Position numbers and translations under genes: made by a program. From Nitrospirota bacterium (GTDB lineage Bacteria; Nitrospirota; Thermodesulfovibrionia; Thermodesulfovibrionales; UBA6898), in contig JAJXTV010000017.1 in NCBI GenBank assembly GCA_021783515.1, forward strand, positions 1 to 64,000: DNA of 64,000 bases, read 5' to 3'. Below the pieces are notes generated by a model. That model ran no database searches and was not told the origin of the DNA. It saw only the letters and a list, made by a program, of their open reading frames with translations. Positions 37,367 to 46,253 of the stretch are shown here, in pieces (the stretch's first letter is position 1; each line of letters opens with the position of its first letter).

Positions 37367-39994
37367 CTATTTCCTCCTGCGCCTAAGCGCCCTCATCGCC
37401 GCCACCAAGAAGAGCGGCGCAAACATCAACATGATATCGGCAGCAGCCGATGGCCCGTCAACCTTTCCGCCCACTGAGCATCCGCCCCCGCCTCCGCCAG
37501 AGTTGCTCGAGCCTGCCTGTGCCTCCGTGGTCGCAGCCGCTTCATCCGAGTAGGCCGACTCCGCCGCGACAGGGTATCTGTTGGGCGGATTGGGGAGGTC
37601 GCTCGCCGCCTTGATCCGATAGGAATAGGTCGTGCCGGCGCTCAACCCGCCATCGGCAAAGGACGTCACGTTCTGGCCGACCGTTGCCACCTGCTGGAAG
37701 GCGCCGCCCGCCTGTTTCCTTTCGATCACGTAGGAGTCCTCGCCGGAGTTGTCCGCCCAGGAAAGAGAAATCTGTGACGATGATTTGGCGGTGGCCGTCA
37801 GGCCTGTAGGCTTCAGAAGGGACGTGATCGCCCACTGGGCGTTGATGCGTCCTCCCGAATAGATCCAGCCGTCCAGGGTGGGCAGTTTGTCCACATACCT
37901 GATGATCATCCCCCTGATCTGCTGATACGTGTAGTCGGGATATACGCTATAGAGCAGCGCCGCCAGGCCGGCCACATGAGGGGCGGCCATCGACGTCCCG
38001 CTGCAGACGTTGTAGCCGGCGGTCGCAATGCCGGTGCACCAGTCGCCAAGAAAGACGTTCGAGACCGTAGTCGGCACCGTGCTCATGATGTACTGGCCGG
38101 GAGCGGCCACATGCACCGTCTGCAGCCCAAAGTTGCTGAAGGCGGTCCTTCTGTCGTTCTGGTCCGTAGCCGCAACCGAGATCACGTTGTCCAATACATA
38201 TGACGCGGGATAGGTCGGACTCACGTCGTTGTTGTCTCCCACGCCGTCGACCGGATTATCGGCGCTTCCGTTTCCTGCAGCGGCGATCAGGATCGTCCCG
38301 GCCTGGCCCGCGTCGACGAGGGCGTCCCTCATCGCGTACGACATAGCAGGACCGCCGAGACTCGCGTTCATGATCTTTACGCCTTTAAAGACCGCATAGC
38401 CGATCGCATCGACAATTGCCGAAGTCGTGCCCATGCCGCTTCCATCCAACACTTTGAGCGGCATAAGTTCCACGTTCCAGTTGACTCCTGCGATCCCGAG
38501 ACCGTTATTCCCGGTTGCGCCTATGATGCCGGCGACATGGGTGCCGTGGCCGAAGTCGTCCCAGGGATCGTTGGTATCGGAGACGAAGTTCCAGCCTCGC
38601 CAATCGTCGATCTTGTGGTTGTTATCGTACGAGACGGTATCGGGCGTGTATGCCGCGCTGTTGTCGGCCATGATCGCGACTTCAACCCTTCCCTCAAGCA
38701 GGTCCGCAAATTTCTGCGCATCAGTCGCCGTCCCTTCAAACGCGCCGAAGTGCATCGGGACAGCGACCTTCGGCCGTATGGTCAAGGCGGCCTGGGCGGC
38801 CTCGTCGGCGCTCATAACAGTCACTCCGGAGACCGGCAATATCGCCACGTCAGCGCCCTTGATAGGCGAAGATGCCATCTCGGGAATTATGTCCGTATCG
38901 CCAGCGAAATAGATCCTCGTGCCCGGCTCCTGGTTAAGATCGACCACCGGTTTAGGGGTGTCAGTCGAAGGGGCTATGTCACGGTTTCGGTTTACAGTAA
39001 AGACAAAGCCGACCCAGTTGCTGGCCCTGGGATTGGCGGTCCTGCCGGTATTGTAGTTATATGCCGGCACCGCGGTAATGTCGATCCCTCCCACGGTAAG
39101 CGCAGAGCCCGGCTCGACGGTCATGATCTGACCGGCAAAGGGATATGTCGGGTCCTGCCTCAGTACATAGGCGCAGTCGGCCGTAGTAACGACAACAGTA
39201 TTGGGTCCCTTGACCTTGGAGACATCGATCGGGGAGCAATGGTCCAGATGCGAGTTGGAGATAAGAATGATATCTGCGACATCCGGGCTTTGGATGTTGT
39301 AGGGATCGGTAATGATCACCTTCTCCCCCACAATCTTGAAAGTATCGTTGCCCATCCAGTGCATATCCTGCAGAAGCACCTTCACCCTGTCGGCCCACAT
39401 GTTGCCGACCAGATCCTGATGGGTATAATCGATGCCCGTATCGAGCACCGCCACCGTCACGCTCCTGCTGCCGGTGCTGACGTTCCAGGCGCCGGTCGCC
39501 CGGATATCGGCGCCGGGGGTGCCGCTCGCATAATTACCGGTATTGTTGAGGGCCCACTGCTGCGGGTTGAAATACGTATCGTTCGGGGTAGCCGACGCCG
39601 AGTAGATATAGTTGGGTTCGGCATAAAGGACGTTAGAGTCAGCCATATAGGCGGTAACCGCATCCTCCGCGGAGAGGCCGGCAGGCAGCTTCACCTGCTG
39701 GAGATTGGAAACGTTCGCGAAACTCTTGGTCACCGTCGCCCCGACTGCCTGATGAACAGCCGACATCGTAGTCGCAGCCGTGCCTTCTTTAAACCTGACG
39801 AGGAGCTCCCCTTCCGCATAATTCGCCTTCGCCGCCTGGGCCAGCACCGCCTGGGCCGATACCGTCGGCGAGGAGGCCTGACTGACCGTCACCTTCGCCC
39901 CCGGCGTCGAGAAGCTCGTAGTAGAATTGCTCCCGCAGGATACGAGCGCAAGAGATGCGATGAGTGCGAATATGATAAAAGCGAATCTTTTCAT
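37367..39994 (-). CDS. S8 subtilisin-like lipoprotein protease with an MBL-fold domain inserted in the catalytic domain, FN3 and Cys-containing C-terminal sorting-like signal
   Basis: Lipobox LALVSCGSN; VAVLDTGIDYTH; UlaG-like MBL segment residues ~203-448; FGHGTHVAG; VCSGTSMAAPH; C-terminus GGGGGGCSVGGKVDGPSAAADIMLMFAPLFLVAAMRALRRRRK. Confidence 0.93.
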   Translation of the reverse strand: MKRFAFIIFALIASLALVSCGSNSTTSFSTPGAKVTVSQASSPTVSAQAVLAQAAKANYAEGELLVRFKEGTAATTMSAVHQAVGATVTKSFANVSNLQQVKLPAGLSAEDAVTAYMADSNVLYAEPNYIYSASATPNDTYFNPQQWALNNTGNYASGTPGADIRATGAWNVSTGSRSVTVAVLDTGIDYTHQDLVGNMWADRVKVLLQDMHWMGNDTFKIVGEKVIITDPYNIQSPDVADIILISNSHLDHCSPIDVSKVKGPNTVVVTTADCAYVLRQDPTYPFAGQIMTVEPGSALTVGGIDITAVPAYNYNTGRTANPRASNWVGFVFTVNRNRDIAPSTDTPKPVVDLNQEPGTRIYFAGDTDIIPEMASSPIKGADVAILPVSGVTVMSADEAAQAALTIRPKVAVPMHFGAFEGTATDAQKFADLLEGRVEVAIMADNSAAYTPDTVSYDNNHKIDDWRGWNFVSDTNDPWDDFGHGTHVAGIIGATGNNGLGIAGVNWNVELMPLKVLDGSGMGTTSAIVDAIGYAVFKGVKIMNASLGGPAMSYAMRDALVDAGQAGTILIAAAGNGSADNPVDGVGDNNDVSPTYPASYVLDNVISVAATDQNDRRTAFSNFGLQTVHVAAPGQYIMSTVPTTVSNVFLGDWCTGIATAGYNVCSGTSMAAPHVAGLAALLYSVYPDYTYQQIRGMIIRYVDKLPTLDGWIYSGGRINAQWAITSLLKPTGLTATAKSSSQISLSWADNSGEDSYVIERKQAGGAFQQVATVGQNVTSFADGGLSAGTTYSYRIKAASDLPNPPNRYPVAAESAYSDEAAATTEAQAGSSNSGGGGGGCSVGGKVDGPSAAADIMLMFAPLFLVAAMRALRRRRK
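38651..39388 (-). other. UlaG-like metallo-beta-lactamase-fold domain inserted between subtilase Asp and His motifs
   Basis: VLLQDMHWMGNDTFKIVGEKVIITDPYNIQSPDVADIILISNSHLDHCSPIDVSKVKGPNTVVV...GGIDITAVPAYNYN...IYFAGDTDIIPEM...DVAILPVSG...KVAVPMHFGAFEGTATDAQKFADLLEGRVEVAIM. Confidence 0.9.
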
Positions 39995-40014
39995 TCCAAT
40001 CCCTCTCCTTCCTA

Positions 40015-40042
40015 TAAAAAAGGGCGGGCTCTTCGCCCGCCC
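40015..40042 (-). terminator. rho-independent terminator of the Ig-like lipoprotein gene
   Basis: Minus strand GGGCGGGC-GAAGA-GCCCGCCC-TTTTTT. Confidence 0.9.
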
Positions 40043-40056
40043 CGTCTCACTTCTTC

Positions 40057-41673
40057 TTACGGGTTAACCGTTACCGCCACTGATGCTGTTTGGCCGCAGT
40101 GATCTCCGACAGTGATCGTCACGGGCGTAGCTGCCGCCGGTATACCGGAGGTTACAGTAAACGTGCCGCCGGAAGCAACCGGTGGAGTAGGCGTCGGAAC
40201 AAGCACAACGTCACTTGAGGCAATCGTGTAGGGAAGCAATCCCCCGGTTACTGTGACCAGTGAAGGGGTGCAGACTCCGGTGGTGCAGACGACCGACAGA
40301 GGCGCCACCGAGAAGGGTGTGCCGCCGACTATCGTCACCGTTACCGTCTTCGATGCGCCGGTTGAATCATAGACTGTCAGCGTTACGTTCCCCGGACACG
40401 CATTTGCAGCCACTTTCGCAGTTATTGTCGAGCCGCTCCATGAGCCGTTGTTCACCGTGTTGTTATACACGCGCGTCGGGTCGGAGGATATCGTCGTATA
40501 AGACGGGGTGCCTCCGGTAATCCCGAATGTGATTGTCTGCTCAGAAGCCTGGCTGACCACAGTCCTCGCGCCCGGGATAACGGTCAGGGCTTGGGCCGGA
40601 GGAGTGACGGTAACCTGGGTGGTGCCTGATGGGGCCCCGCCGGCATCTGCTTTAATTGTGACAGTCACCGGTAAGGAGCCGGCGGTGAGCGTCGGTGCAG
40701 TGTATGCGACAGTCGCAACTCCGGCAGTCGTCTGTCCGAACGGCACTATTGTACCTCCGCCGCTGACGCTGAAATTCACGGCTGTGCCGTCGGGGACAGC
40801 GCTCCCGACCGTAGTCGTAACATTGGCCGTCACCGTGGAAGTGCCGCCGGATGGGACAGTTACGGGGTTCGCAAATACCACTATATTGCCGACTTCAATG
40901 GGCGTCAGAAACAGCGTTATCACATTGCCCGCACCGGTCGCCGCCGAGACAGCAGTGACGTTGACGGGGGTATCGAAATTCCTGATCTCAGAAGGCACCA
41001 CCTTGACCCTGGCGAATGCCTGCCCATCGGGATTGGTCGTCTTCACAGCGCCGTCGGGAAAGGTGAGTTCCGTACTGTCTGAGCCGAATGTCACCGCATC
41101 GCCCAGCACGGGGCTGCCTGTCTCGTCCTTAACCGTCGCCCTGACAATAGCTTCGCCGCTGCTGAGATAAAAATCAGTCGGATCGTTGTAGATTCCGTCG
41201 CTATTGTTGTCCACCGCCAGGGTAAGCGTCGGGACTGCAGTCGCCGTCGGAAAGGATAGGTCAAAGAGTGAGAAGAAGACCATCTTTCTGTCCCTGACCT
41301 TGCCCGAGCCGGTATTGACCTCAGCCTGGACCGTTGCAAACCCCGCGTCGGTAGAGTAGAGCGATACCGTTGCATAGCCCAGTGAATTCGTCGTCGCGGT
41401 GGTCGAGCTGAGGACACCGAGAAGGGAAAGATTGGTAAATACCACCGGCACGCCCGCAATGGGGACGCCGTTTCCGTCTAGCACCTTTGCCCGCATCGAG
41501 GTGGAGGAATTCGTCTGAACAATCTGCTGGACCGCCAAAAGCTGAACGATGGAAGGAACGGAAGGGTTTACCCCTCCCGGCGAACTCGAGCTGCCCGCCC
41601 CTCCGCCGCAACCCGCCAGCAAAGCCACTATCACAAACAGCGCTATTGGTAACGGCAACCTTTTTCTTGTCAT
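40057..41673 (-). CDS. lipoprotein with bacterial Ig-like (Big_1-type) repeats
   Basis: Lipobox IVALLAGCGGG; VLDGNGVPIAGVPVVFTNLSLLGVLSSTTATTNSLGYATVSLYS and later similar units. Confidence 0.82.
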   Translation of the reverse strand: MTRKRLPLPIALFVIVALLAGCGGGAGSSSSPGGVNPSVPSIVQLLAVQQIVQTNSSTSMRAKVLDGNGVPIAGVPVVFTNLSLLGVLSSTTATTNSLGYATVSLYSTDAGFATVQAEVNTGSGKVRDRKMVFFSLFDLSFPTATAVPTLTLAVDNNSDGIYNDPTDFYLSSGEAIVRATVKDETGSPVLGDAVTFGSDSTELTFPDGAVKTTNPDGQAFARVKVVPSEIRNFDTPVNVTAVSAATGAGNVITLFLTPIEVGNIVVFANPVTVPSGGTSTVTANVTTTVGSAVPDGTAVNFSVSGGGTIVPFGQTTAGVATVAYTAPTLTAGSLPVTVTIKADAGGAPSGTTQVTVTPPAQALTVIPGARTVVSQASEQTITFGITGGTPSYTTISSDPTRVYNNTVNNGSWSGSTITAKVAANACPGNVTLTVYDSTGASKTVTVTIVGGTPFSVAPLSVVCTTGVCTPSLVTVTGGLLPYTIASSDVVLVPTPTPPVASGGTFTVTSGIPAAATPVTITVGDHCGQTASVAVTVNP

Positions 41674-41684
41674 TTTGCCTCCCG

Positions 41685-42272
41685 CTAACATACTGGAAAC
41701 CACGCCAGCCAAATGTCCAGTTGTGTCGTAAAAGTGCCGACTTTGCCAAAGACGTTCATATACTGGCAGTCAGCAACCGCCACATAGTGTGACGGATGTT
41801 CTGAAGATGCGAAAGAACCTCCCGTGACATCGAGGGCCCATTTATCCTTTCTCGAAATGTCCATGACCGTAACGGGACAGGTTGCAGCCCCGTTCACTAT
41901 CGGGCAATCAGGATAGATTGTAAATGTCTCGATGATAGGTGAGGCAGGGTCTTCGTTCGCCTTCAGATACGTAATCGTGCACTGCTGCAAAGTTGCGGGA
42001 AACGGGTCGTCGGTAGCGCCTGCAACGAGAGCGGCAGCGGAGATTTTAAGGGTCCCGTCAGTCCTCTTCAACCCGGGCCCCACAGTCTTTCCGTCAGCGC
42101 ACACATTGAAGGCATTTATGTCCGGGCTACTGACGGTCATGCCGGCAGACTGTATGATGATACCTGTCGAGTCGCTGTTGGAAGAGCCGGGAGCTCCCAT
42201 GCCCCCCCCGCAGCCGGCGAGCGCACCAATAAATACTAAACCAATAATGAACCTGTAGTATGTATTCTTCAT
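41685..42272 (-). CDS. lipoprotein of unknown function
   Basis: Lipobox VFIGALAGCGGG; 195 aa; co-directional with pilQ and the Ig-like lipoprotein. Confidence 0.75.
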   Translation of the reverse strand: MKNTYYRFIIGLVFIGALAGCGGGMGAPGSSNSDSTGIIIQSAGMTVSSPDINAFNVCADGKTVGPGLKRTDGTLKISAAALVAGATDDPFPATLQQCTITYLKANEDPASPIIETFTIYPDCPIVNGAATCPVTVMDISRKDKWALDVTGGSFASSEHPSHYVAVADCQYMNVFGKVGTFTTQLDIWLAWFPVC

Positions 42273-42331
42273 TATGCCTCCTTAACTTTCTCCAATCGAA
42301 ACGTATCCTTCCTCACCGCGCCGCAGCGCCG

Positions 42332-44602
42332 TCACATGGAATGGGTCGCAGGTTGTGCCACGATCGTCGGCGTTATGAAAATCAGCAGCTCCTTGATGTC
42401 CGGTCCCGTTTTTTCCCTTGTCTTGAAAAGCCATCCAAAGATAGGGATCCTGCTCAGAGCCGGAACCCCCTGGGTGCTTTCGGTCTCGTCAAGACGATAA
42501 ATGCCGCCTATCACTAGTGTTTCGCCGTTTTTCACAAGGGCCTGAGTGGTCAAACTCTTCGTATTGACGACCGCATTAGCCCCTGCCGTGCCCGGCTGAA
42601 GGCTGTTGTCGGTCGCACTGACCTTCAGCTGCACATAGCCGTCGGGCGTGATCTTGGGTGTCACCTGGAGGCTCAGCGTCGCGGTCTGCGACTGGGTCTG
42701 CGTGCCCGCCTGGCTGACCGTGGGGATGAAGAAAGTAGTACCCTGCTGGATCGTTGCAGCCTCGTTGTCCATCGTCAGCACCTTCGGGTTCGACAAAGTC
42801 TTTGATTTGCTCATCGTCTCCAGGGCGGAAAGCGACAGATTGACGCTCAGGCTGTTTGCATGCCCCACCGTCAGGTTCAGTGCCCCGCCCGGATTCGTCG
42901 TACTCGGGCCCCCTGCAACAGTCGGGGTGTTGACCGAGAAGTTTCCGCCGACATTATTCGGGAAAGTCTGGGAGGTAAACGAGCCGCCCCATCTGATCCC
43001 GAGCGATTCGGTATAGGACGTATCCACTTCGACGAGCTTTGCCTCGATCATGACCTGCGGCTTCGCAACGTCCATAATCGCCACGAGGTCCTTCATCTTA
43101 TCGATGCTCCCCTGCGTGTCCTTAATGATCAAGGTGTTCATTCTGCCGTCGATCGTGATGCTCCCCCGGGGACTGAGCAGCTTTCCGCTGCTGATCGCAC
43201 TCTGGATTTCCGAAGCAGTAGCGTAGTTAACCCTGATGATTTCCTGGACGAGAGGTTCGGCCTTTTCTTCGGTCTCCTTCGATTTCATCCGTTCGCTGAC
43301 AATCTCGTCGAATACCTTGACCGGTGCAATCCAGAGGATATTCCCCTCTATCCGATGACTCATATGCGTCTGGTTCAGGATTATGTCGAGAGCCTGGTCC
43401 CACGGGACATTCATCAGCTTGATCGTGATCTTCCCTTTGACCGCCGGATCCAGCACAAGGTTATAGTTATTGACATCGGCAAGCAGTCTGAAAATAGGCC
43501 CTACCTCCGCGTCCTGGAAATCAAGAGAGATCTTCTTCCCGCTGTACCGGCCCTCCCGCGTGTTCTCCTTCGCGGCAGAGGGCGCTGCCTCATTCATTGC
43601 AGCCTCCGCCGGGGCAGCTTCCTTCGGAGCCGCTTCCTTGACAGCAGGCGCAGGCTCACTCGCTGCAGCCTCTGCAGCGGGCTCCGCAGGCACTGCCGCA
43701 GGGGCCTCAGAAGATACCCCGCTTTTCAACGATATCTCGATCGTCTTCCCGACTGCCGCCACATCGAACGCTGTTTTTTCTTTCAGATCGAGCACCAGCC
43801 GGACTTTGTCCTTGTGGCGGCCTACCCTCATTCCTTTCAGCGGCGAGACCGCGCTTGAGGGGAGCGAGGCATGCATCGAAACGTTCGGTATGTCGATGAC
43901 GATTCTCTTGTCGAGCGGAAAGACATTGGGCATCATCATCCCGTCTCCGATAATGAGCACCTTCAGTCCGCCGGACGATTTCCTCAACTCTATGCGATCG
44001 ATCGATGTTGCCTTGGGGATGGCCCCCTGGCCGTCGCCCGCCGCCTTGGGTTCGGGCTCCGCAGCGGCAGCAGGGGCGTTTTCCTTCGGTTCGGGTGCAG
44101 GATCGGAGGCCGCAGTCTCGACAGGCTTGCCGGCCGCTTCGACCTTCTCCCCGGCCTCGGCCTCTTTCGTCTGGGTGAGAGTGACCGGCTCCTCGGGTTT
44201 TATCTGGAGCGTAAGCGTATTATCCTTGTATAACGGCACTACCGACGCGGGGGCCTGCAGTATTACCTCTAGTTTCACCGACGGGTTCGGAGAATCCGTC
44301 TGCTGCGGCACGACTTCGCTGATGCCTGCCTTCTTCGACACAATCTTCCCGGTGAAAGCGCCGGCACGCATGTCGGGGATATCTATCGTGACCTTGTACG
44401 GGTCGTTCCCCGCATAGATCGTGTAGACAAAGGCCTTGTTGCTGACCACGGAAAGGCTGTTATCCTCCACCGTGATGTCGGTAATGACCGGCACGTCGGC
44501 GACGGAAGTGTTCTTGACCGCCGCCTTCGTTGCGCAGCCGAAGGCCGGCATCAAAAGAAAAAAGGATAAAAGAATCTTTAATATCATGAATTTTTTCATC
44601 AT
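42332..44602 (-). CDS. pilQ: type IV pilus secretin PilQ with AMIN-type N-terminal regions
   Basis: ISLDFQDAEVGPIFRLLADVNNYNLVLDPAVKGKITIKLMNVPWDQALDIIL; secretin KTLSNPKVLTMDNEAATIQQGTTFFIPT...VPALSRIPIFGWLFKT. Confidence 0.95.
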   Translation of the reverse strand: MMKKFMILKILLSFFLLMPAFGCATKAAVKNTSVADVPVITDITVEDNSLSVVSNKAFVYTIYAGNDPYKVTIDIPDMRAGAFTGKIVSKKAGISEVVPQQTDSPNPSVKLEVILQAPASVVPLYKDNTLTLQIKPEEPVTLTQTKEAEAGEKVEAAGKPVETAASDPAPEPKENAPAAAAEPEPKAAGDGQGAIPKATSIDRIELRKSSGGLKVLIIGDGMMMPNVFPLDKRIVIDIPNVSMHASLPSSAVSPLKGMRVGRHKDKVRLVLDLKEKTAFDVAAVGKTIEISLKSGVSSEAPAAVPAEPAAEAAASEPAPAVKEAAPKEAAPAEAAMNEAAPSAAKENTREGRYSGKKISLDFQDAEVGPIFRLLADVNNYNLVLDPAVKGKITIKLMNVPWDQALDIILNQTHMSHRIEGNILWIAPVKVFDEIVSERMKSKETEEKAEPLVQEIIRVNYATASEIQSAISSGKLLSPRGSITIDGRMNTLIIKDTQGSIDKMKDLVAIMDVAKPQVMIEAKLVEVDTSYTESLGIRWGGSFTSQTFPNNVGGNFSVNTPTVAGGPSTTNPGGALNLTVGHANSLSVNLSLSALETMSKSKTLSNPKVLTMDNEAATIQQGTTFFIPTVSQAGTQTQSQTATLSLQVTPKITPDGYVQLKVSATDNSLQPGTAGANAVVNTKSLTTQALVKNGETLVIGGIYRLDETESTQGVPALSRIPIFGWLFKTREKTGPDIKELLIFITPTIVAQPATHSM

Positions 44603-45105
44603 TCTCCCTCCTTGCGGAGTTGCAATATTGTGTCTTTCGTTCTGAGTTGCCCTCTGTAGTCCTTGACCTGCTCCCGGATCAACATGCTGTCCTTGGTGAT
44701 GTACTCGACCTTACCACCGTAAAGTCCGAGCGTTGTGCCTTTTCTGATCGTATAGGATTTTCCGTCAGGGAGAGTGATAAGAGCGTAATATTGCTTATTG
44801 TCCCAGAGTATCGCGATCAGTTTAATCTCATCGACATCGAAATTTTCGATCGGCTTTGTCCCCCGAAGCCGCTTGGGCTTCTCCTTGGCCACCTGCACCA
44901 GGGAAACAAAGGGGTCTCTGCGACCTTTCTGGCCATATTCATAGACCTCTTTTACCGCCTGCGGCGCCTCTGCTGCCTGTTCCGCAGGCTTGGCCACTGC
45001 CGTTACCGGCTTCTGCGCCGCCGGCTTCGGAGCCTCCTGCTCCTTTTTGCATCCCGCAAGAAAGAGTGTACATGCGGCGATGAAGATTATCAGCCACTTT
45101 TGCAT
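44599..45105 (-). CDS. pilP: type IV pilus lipoprotein PilP
   Basis: Lipobox TLFLAGCKKE; YGQKGRRDPFVSLV...GTKPIENFDVDEIKLIAILWDN; position before pilQ. Confidence 0.92.
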   Translation of the reverse strand: MQKWLIIFIAACTLFLAGCKKEQEAPKPAAQKPVTAVAKPAEQAAEAPQAVKEVYEYGQKGRRDPFVSLVQVAKEKPKRLRGTKPIENFDVDEIKLIAILWDNKQYYALITLPDGKSYTIRKGTTLGLYGGKVEYITKDSMLIREQVKDYRGQLRTKDTILQLRKEGE

Positions 45106-45133
45106 ATGAGATTCGTGTCTCCGCATCTTTTTA

Positions 45134-45712
45134 TTACTTCCCCGGCTCCAACGCCGAGAAGGTGGCCGCCGTGAAATTGATCTGCAATACCGCCTTCCCC
45201 TGTCTTATCTGGGGGCCTCCCATCTGGATATTGCTCACGTTGACTATCCTGTGCAGCTTTGTCAGGCTGCTCAGAAAATTCGCGAAATCGTGGTACGTCC
45301 CCGTGACCGAAACGGAAACCGGGGTCTCGGCAACGATCCCGCTCGGATGGTTCTTCCTCGGCCCGGGCCTCCAGTACATTATCTGGAGCCCCGCTGTGGT
45401 CGAGAGGTCCGAGACCTGTTTGAGAAGACTCGAAATCTCCTTCTCCTCCGGAAGCTGCTCCTTCAGCTCATCCAGTCTTCTGACCAGCGCCTCGTTCTCC
45501 TTCTTCAGGATTTCAAGCTTGGCCGCCTTCGCCTGACCCGTTGCGATCTTGTTGTTCTGCTCGTCTATTTTTGCGTCGAGTTCCTTGATCTGTTGCTGCT
45601 TCGGCGAAATCAAAAACATAAAGCCGACAACGAAGATGATCACCACCGGCAGGGCGCCGATCACCGCTTTGGCATAGAGAGGCAGGCTTTTCACGCTTAA
45701 TTTTATCGCCAT
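45134..45712 (-). CDS. pilO: type IV pilus assembly protein PilO
   Basis: Single N-terminal TM, coiled coil, TGTYHDFANFLSSLTKLHRIVNVSNIQM; operon position. Confidence 0.93.
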   Translation of the reverse strand: MAIKLSVKSLPLYAKAVIGALPVVIIFVVGFMFLISPKQQQIKELDAKIDEQNNKIATGQAKAAKLEILKKENEALVRRLDELKEQLPEEKEISSLLKQVSDLSTTAGLQIMYWRPGPRKNHPSGIVAETPVSVSVTGTYHDFANFLSSLTKLHRIVNVSNIQMGGPQIRQGKAVLQINFTAATFSALEPGK

Positions 45713-45713
45713 A

Positions 45714-46253
45714 TCAGGGTTTCACCTTGCACGTCAGGCCGAAGTTATAAATAGTGAATCCGCCCTCCTGGGCCTGGACCGACTCCTGCAGATATACGTC
45801 CGAAAAAAGCTTTGCGGCTTTGAGGTTATTCACAAAATTCACTACGTCCGTATTGGAAAATGCAGTGCATCTCATGTTTATGTTGTCCCCGTCTATATTG
45901 AGGGACGTAAGCCATACTCCCGCAGGCAGAACTGTGCTGAGTTCGTCGAGTATCCTTACCGGGATCGCGGTGTTCTTCCCGAGCTGCTCGATAAGGTCCT
46001 TGCGTTTCTTGTAGTCCGCATTCCTTTTCTCATAATCATCGACCGCCTTGATCTTCTTTTCGAGATCCTTGAGCGTCTGCTCGTTCTTGGATACGGTCGC
46101 CTCTCTCTGTTCCACGCGGGAGCCGAAAAAATAATTGAGGTAGGCCACCACCGCGATCGAAAGCAACGCCACGCCGACGGTGACGATGAGAAATGTCGGC
46201 AGCGGCTTCGCCTTCTTTTTCTTCTTGACGGGGAGCAGATTGATCTTGATCAT
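45714..46253 (-). CDS. pilN: type IV pilus assembly protein PilN
   Basis: MIKINLLPVKKKKKAKPLPTF; LDELSTVLPAGVWLTSLNIDG; operon position. Confidence 0.94.
   Translation of the reverse strand: MIKINLLPVKKKKKAKPLPTFLIVTVGVALLSIAVVAYLNYFFGSRVEQREATVSKNEQTLKDLEKKIKAVDDYEKRNADYKKRKDLIEQLGKNTAIPVRILDELSTVLPAGVWLTSLNIDGDNINMRCTAFSNTDVVNFVNNLKAAKLFSDVYLQESVQAQEGGFTIYNFGLTCKVKP

Noticed and set aside
38537-40102. 521-aa plus-strand ORF opposite subtilase 2
   Set aside because: Shadow ORF from high GC; composition (R, H, D, G-rich) typical of antisense frames and no motifs.
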